Below the pieces are notes generated by a model, which worked only from the letters and a program-made list of their open reading frames with translations, made no database searches and was not told where the DNA came from. A program made the translations under genes and the position numbers. DNA of 7,977 bases from Desulfobacteraceae bacterium. GTDB lineage: Bacteria > Desulfobacterota > DSM-4660 > Desulfatiglandales > Desulfatiglandaceae. The stretch is taken from the NCBI GenBank assembly GCA_030597505.1, contig JAUVRS010000104.1, forward strand, positions 1-7,977, given 5' to 3'. Shown here in pieces: positions 6,505 through 7,977 of this stretch. Position 1 is the stretch's first letter; the number at the start of each line of letters is the position of its first letter.

Positions 6505-7734
6505 ATGAAAAAGAACGCAAAGGTATCCCTCACGGAAACTTCTGAAGAATTTAAAGTTCCCACAAAAGAGATAGAAAACAGGATCCTCAGAATCCAAAAA
6601 GAACTACAAAAGAGTGAGATCGGTGGGCTCTTTGTGGCCCAGCGTGTTGATCTCTTTTATTTTTCTGGTACGGCCCAAAACGGGTTCCTCTTTATTCCTG
6701 CCCAAGGCGATCCCCTTTTACTTATAAAAAAGTACATGCCCAGGGCAAAGAGGGAGTCCGCCATTAAGGAGATTATTGAGATCAGATCCGTAAAGGAGGT
6801 TCCGGATCGGATTCTTGACTTTTACGGCCGTCTTCCCCGCACAATGGGGTTTGAGCTGGACGTGATCCCCGTAAACCAGTTCAATTTCTATTGCCAACTT
6901 TTTCAGAATCAGAGGTGCGTGGATGGCTCCCCCCTCATTCTCACAGTGAGGATGATAAAATCGAAATGGGAAATTGAACAGATGGAACAGACAGCCGCGC
7001 TTTCATGCAAGACCTTTGGATATATCCAGGAAAACATCCGACCGGGTTATACTGAAATGGAATTTGCAGGAATGTTTGAGACTTTTGCCAGGAAACTTGG
7101 CCACGGAGGCCAATTGCGGGTCAGGGATTATCGGACCGAGGGATACCCCTGGCACATCTTGAGCGGCGAAAATGGTGGACTCGTGGGCCTGTTGGACGCG
7201 CCTGTCAGTGGACAAGGAACTTCTCCAGCATTTCCCTGCGGCGCAGGTAGCAGAAAACTGGGACGAAATGAGCCGATTTTTATTGATTTCAATTCCGTGC
7301 TAAACGGTTATCATTTTGATGAAACCCGGATGTTTTCCATGGGTCACATGCCCCAAAAGGCCTTTGATGCCTGCCAAGCGGCCATCGAGATACAAAATGA
7401 CATTTTGGATGTCGTCAAGCCGGGTATCACCCCCGACGATCTGTTTCACTTATCCATTGCCAGGGCAATATCACTTGGTTATGCAGAGACCTTTCTTGGT
7501 CCGCCCGAGTATAAGGCGGGGTTTGTGGGACACGGTATTGGTCTTGAACTTGTTGAACAGCCCATTATTGCCTCAAACAGAGAGATGCCCCTTGAGCCGG
7601 GCATGACCCTTGCCCTTGAACCAAAAATGCTTTTTCAAAACGAGTTCTCAGCAGGCATTGAGAGCGTTTTTGTGGTAACGGAAAAAGGAAGTCGTCTGAT
7701 CAGTCAAACACCGTCAAAGGTATTTATCTGCTAA
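6505..7734 (+). CDS. M24 metallopeptidase-fold protein (Xaa-Pro aminopeptidase/creatinase-like)
   Basis: I choose the ATG at 6505 (409 residues) because a GGAAAG-type ribosome binding site is correctly spaced. An in-frame ATG at 6433 would add 24 residues (433 total), but its AAGG lies only one base away and the added sequence looks unlike the family. The N-terminal part (about 20-150) is a creatinase-type domain: EIENRILRIQKELQ, then GGLFVAQRVDLFYFSG. The C-terminal pita-bread domain has all five metal ligands, numbered from 6505: Asp261 in FIDFNSV, Asp272 in FDETRMF, His343 in VGHGIGLE, Glu372 in LALEPK and Glu386 in GIESVF. The linker MIKSKWEIEQM (150-160) is typical. Members hydrolyse peptides N-terminal to proline or related amides, in the cytoplasm (no signal peptide seen). 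The three accessory histidines of aminopeptidase P appear absent: the SGENG segment is followed by GLVGLLDAP and a GQGTSPAFPCGA loop, with Gly339 and Val350 at the other two places. The substrate is therefore uncertain. It is divergent from the gua block and appears monocistronic. Confidence 0.88.
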   Translation: MKKNAKVSLTETSEEFKVPTKEIENRILRIQKELQKSEIGGLFVAQRVDLFYFSGTAQNGFLFIPAQGDPLLLIKKYMPRAKRESAIKEIIEIRSVKEVPDRILDFYGRLPRTMGFELDVIPVNQFNFYCQLFQNQRCVDGSPLILTVRMIKSKWEIEQMEQTAALSCKTFGYIQENIRPGYTEMEFAGMFETFARKLGHGGQLRVRDYRTEGYPWHILSGENGGLVGLLDAPVSGQGTSPAFPCGAGSRKLGRNEPIFIDFNSVLNGYHFDETRMFSMGHMPQKAFDACQAAIEIQNDILDVVKPGITPDDLFHLSIARAISLGYAETFLGPPEYKAGFVGHGIGLELVEQPIIASNREMPLEPGMTLALEPKMLFQNEFSAGIESVFVVTEKGSRLISQTPSKVFIC

Positions 7735-7785
7735 AGATCCTCTTACCCCCCCCAAACCTAAGGAAACGCCCTTTGAATGCATAGA

Positions 7786-7826
7786 TAGTGCCTGAACGAA
7801 AAATCCTAGTTTTCGTTCGGACACTG
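7786..7826. repeat. Palindromic element downstream of the M24 gene, family copy 2
   Basis: The core arms GTGCCTGAACGAAAA (7788-7802) and TTTTCGTTCGGACAC (7810-7824) pair over 15 positions with one mismatch and one G-U pair, around a 7-base loop ATCCTAG. Two more pairs extend the base (A-T, then T-G). It lies about 50 bases after the M24 stop codon. No U-tract follows, so it is not a standard terminator, though it could block 3' exonucleases. Its left arm matches the minus-strand reading of the 2045-2073 palindrome at 16 of 20 positions, and that copy looks like this one with about 8 bases missing. An interspersed repeat family is the simplest reading. Confidence 0.75.
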
Positions 7827-7832
7827 GATACG

Positions 7833-7848
7833 TTTCAAAAATTTGAAA
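7833..7848. repeat. Short perfect palindrome, operator-like
   Basis: TTTCAAA and TTTGAAA are perfect 7-base arms separated by AA. The loop is too short for a good RNA hairpin, so if functional it is more likely a dimeric protein-binding site. The A/T-rich composition raises the chance of coincidence. Confidence 0.3.
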
Positions 7849-7893
7849 GTCTTTGATATTCAGGGGAAGAGAAAAAGGATTGGGACCAGAGGT

Positions 7894-7906
7894 TTTATGA
7901 CATAAA
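7894..7906. repeat. Short perfect palindrome, operator-like
   Basis: TTTATG and CATAAA are perfect 6-base arms around one central base. It lies in the A/T-rich end of the window after the M24 gene, with an 8-base palindrome GTTTAAAC following at 7927-7934. It might belong to the control region of a gene beyond the right edge. Low specificity; chance is plausible. Confidence 0.25.
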
Positions 7907-7977
7907 CTCAATAGATTATAGCTAATGTTTAAACTAACAATTTAACAAATTACAATTCCGGGTTTATACAGGTCAGG

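Overview
The window reads as ordinary chromosome from a Gram-negative, probably anaerobic bacterium. The protein style and moderate GC content (judged by eye at a little under 50%) suggest a Desulfobacterota (deltaproteobacterial) lineage. That placement is an inference; there is no rRNA or other phylogenetic marker here. I saw no tRNA, rRNA, CRISPR array, transposase, phage gene or defence gene.

Layout. Positions 1-6115 are five genes, all on the minus strand. In transcription order they are a short Ppx/GppA-family phosphatase (5144-6115), guaB (IMP dehydrogenase, 3688-5151), guaA (GMP synthase, 2077-3630), an MscS-family channel with a signal peptide and coiled coil (317-1984), and the first 71 codons of an FGGY-family sugar kinase that runs off the left edge (1-213). 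The phosphatase and guaB overlap by 8 bases and guaB-guaA are 57 bases apart, so these three look like one operon. The gaps before mscS (92 bases) and before the kinase (103 bases) are wider, so cotranscription is less certain there. A gene-poor stretch of about 390 bases (6116-6504) separates this block from a divergent plus-strand M24 metallopeptidase-fold protein (6505-7734). The last 240 bases hold no gene I can support.

How the genes fit together. GuaB and GuaA convert IMP to XMP and then GMP, the supply line for GTP and (p)ppGpp. A Ppx/GppA-type protein translationally overlapped with guaB suggests a link between guanine nucleotide synthesis and alarmone or polyphosphate turnover. The MscS protein is an envelope channel with no obvious tie to purines. 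The M24 protein keeps all five metal ligands but lacks the accessory histidines of aminopeptidase P, so its substrate is open.

The least expected signals are non-coding: two related palindromic elements about 5.7 kb apart (2045-2073 and 7786-7826) that look like members of one interspersed repeat family; a 20-bp imperfect helix at 6208-6283 whose G-U pairs exist only in a plus-strand transcript; and two back-to-back inverted repeats in the phosphatase leader, one covering its probable ribosome binding site. I found no convincing new multi-gene system.
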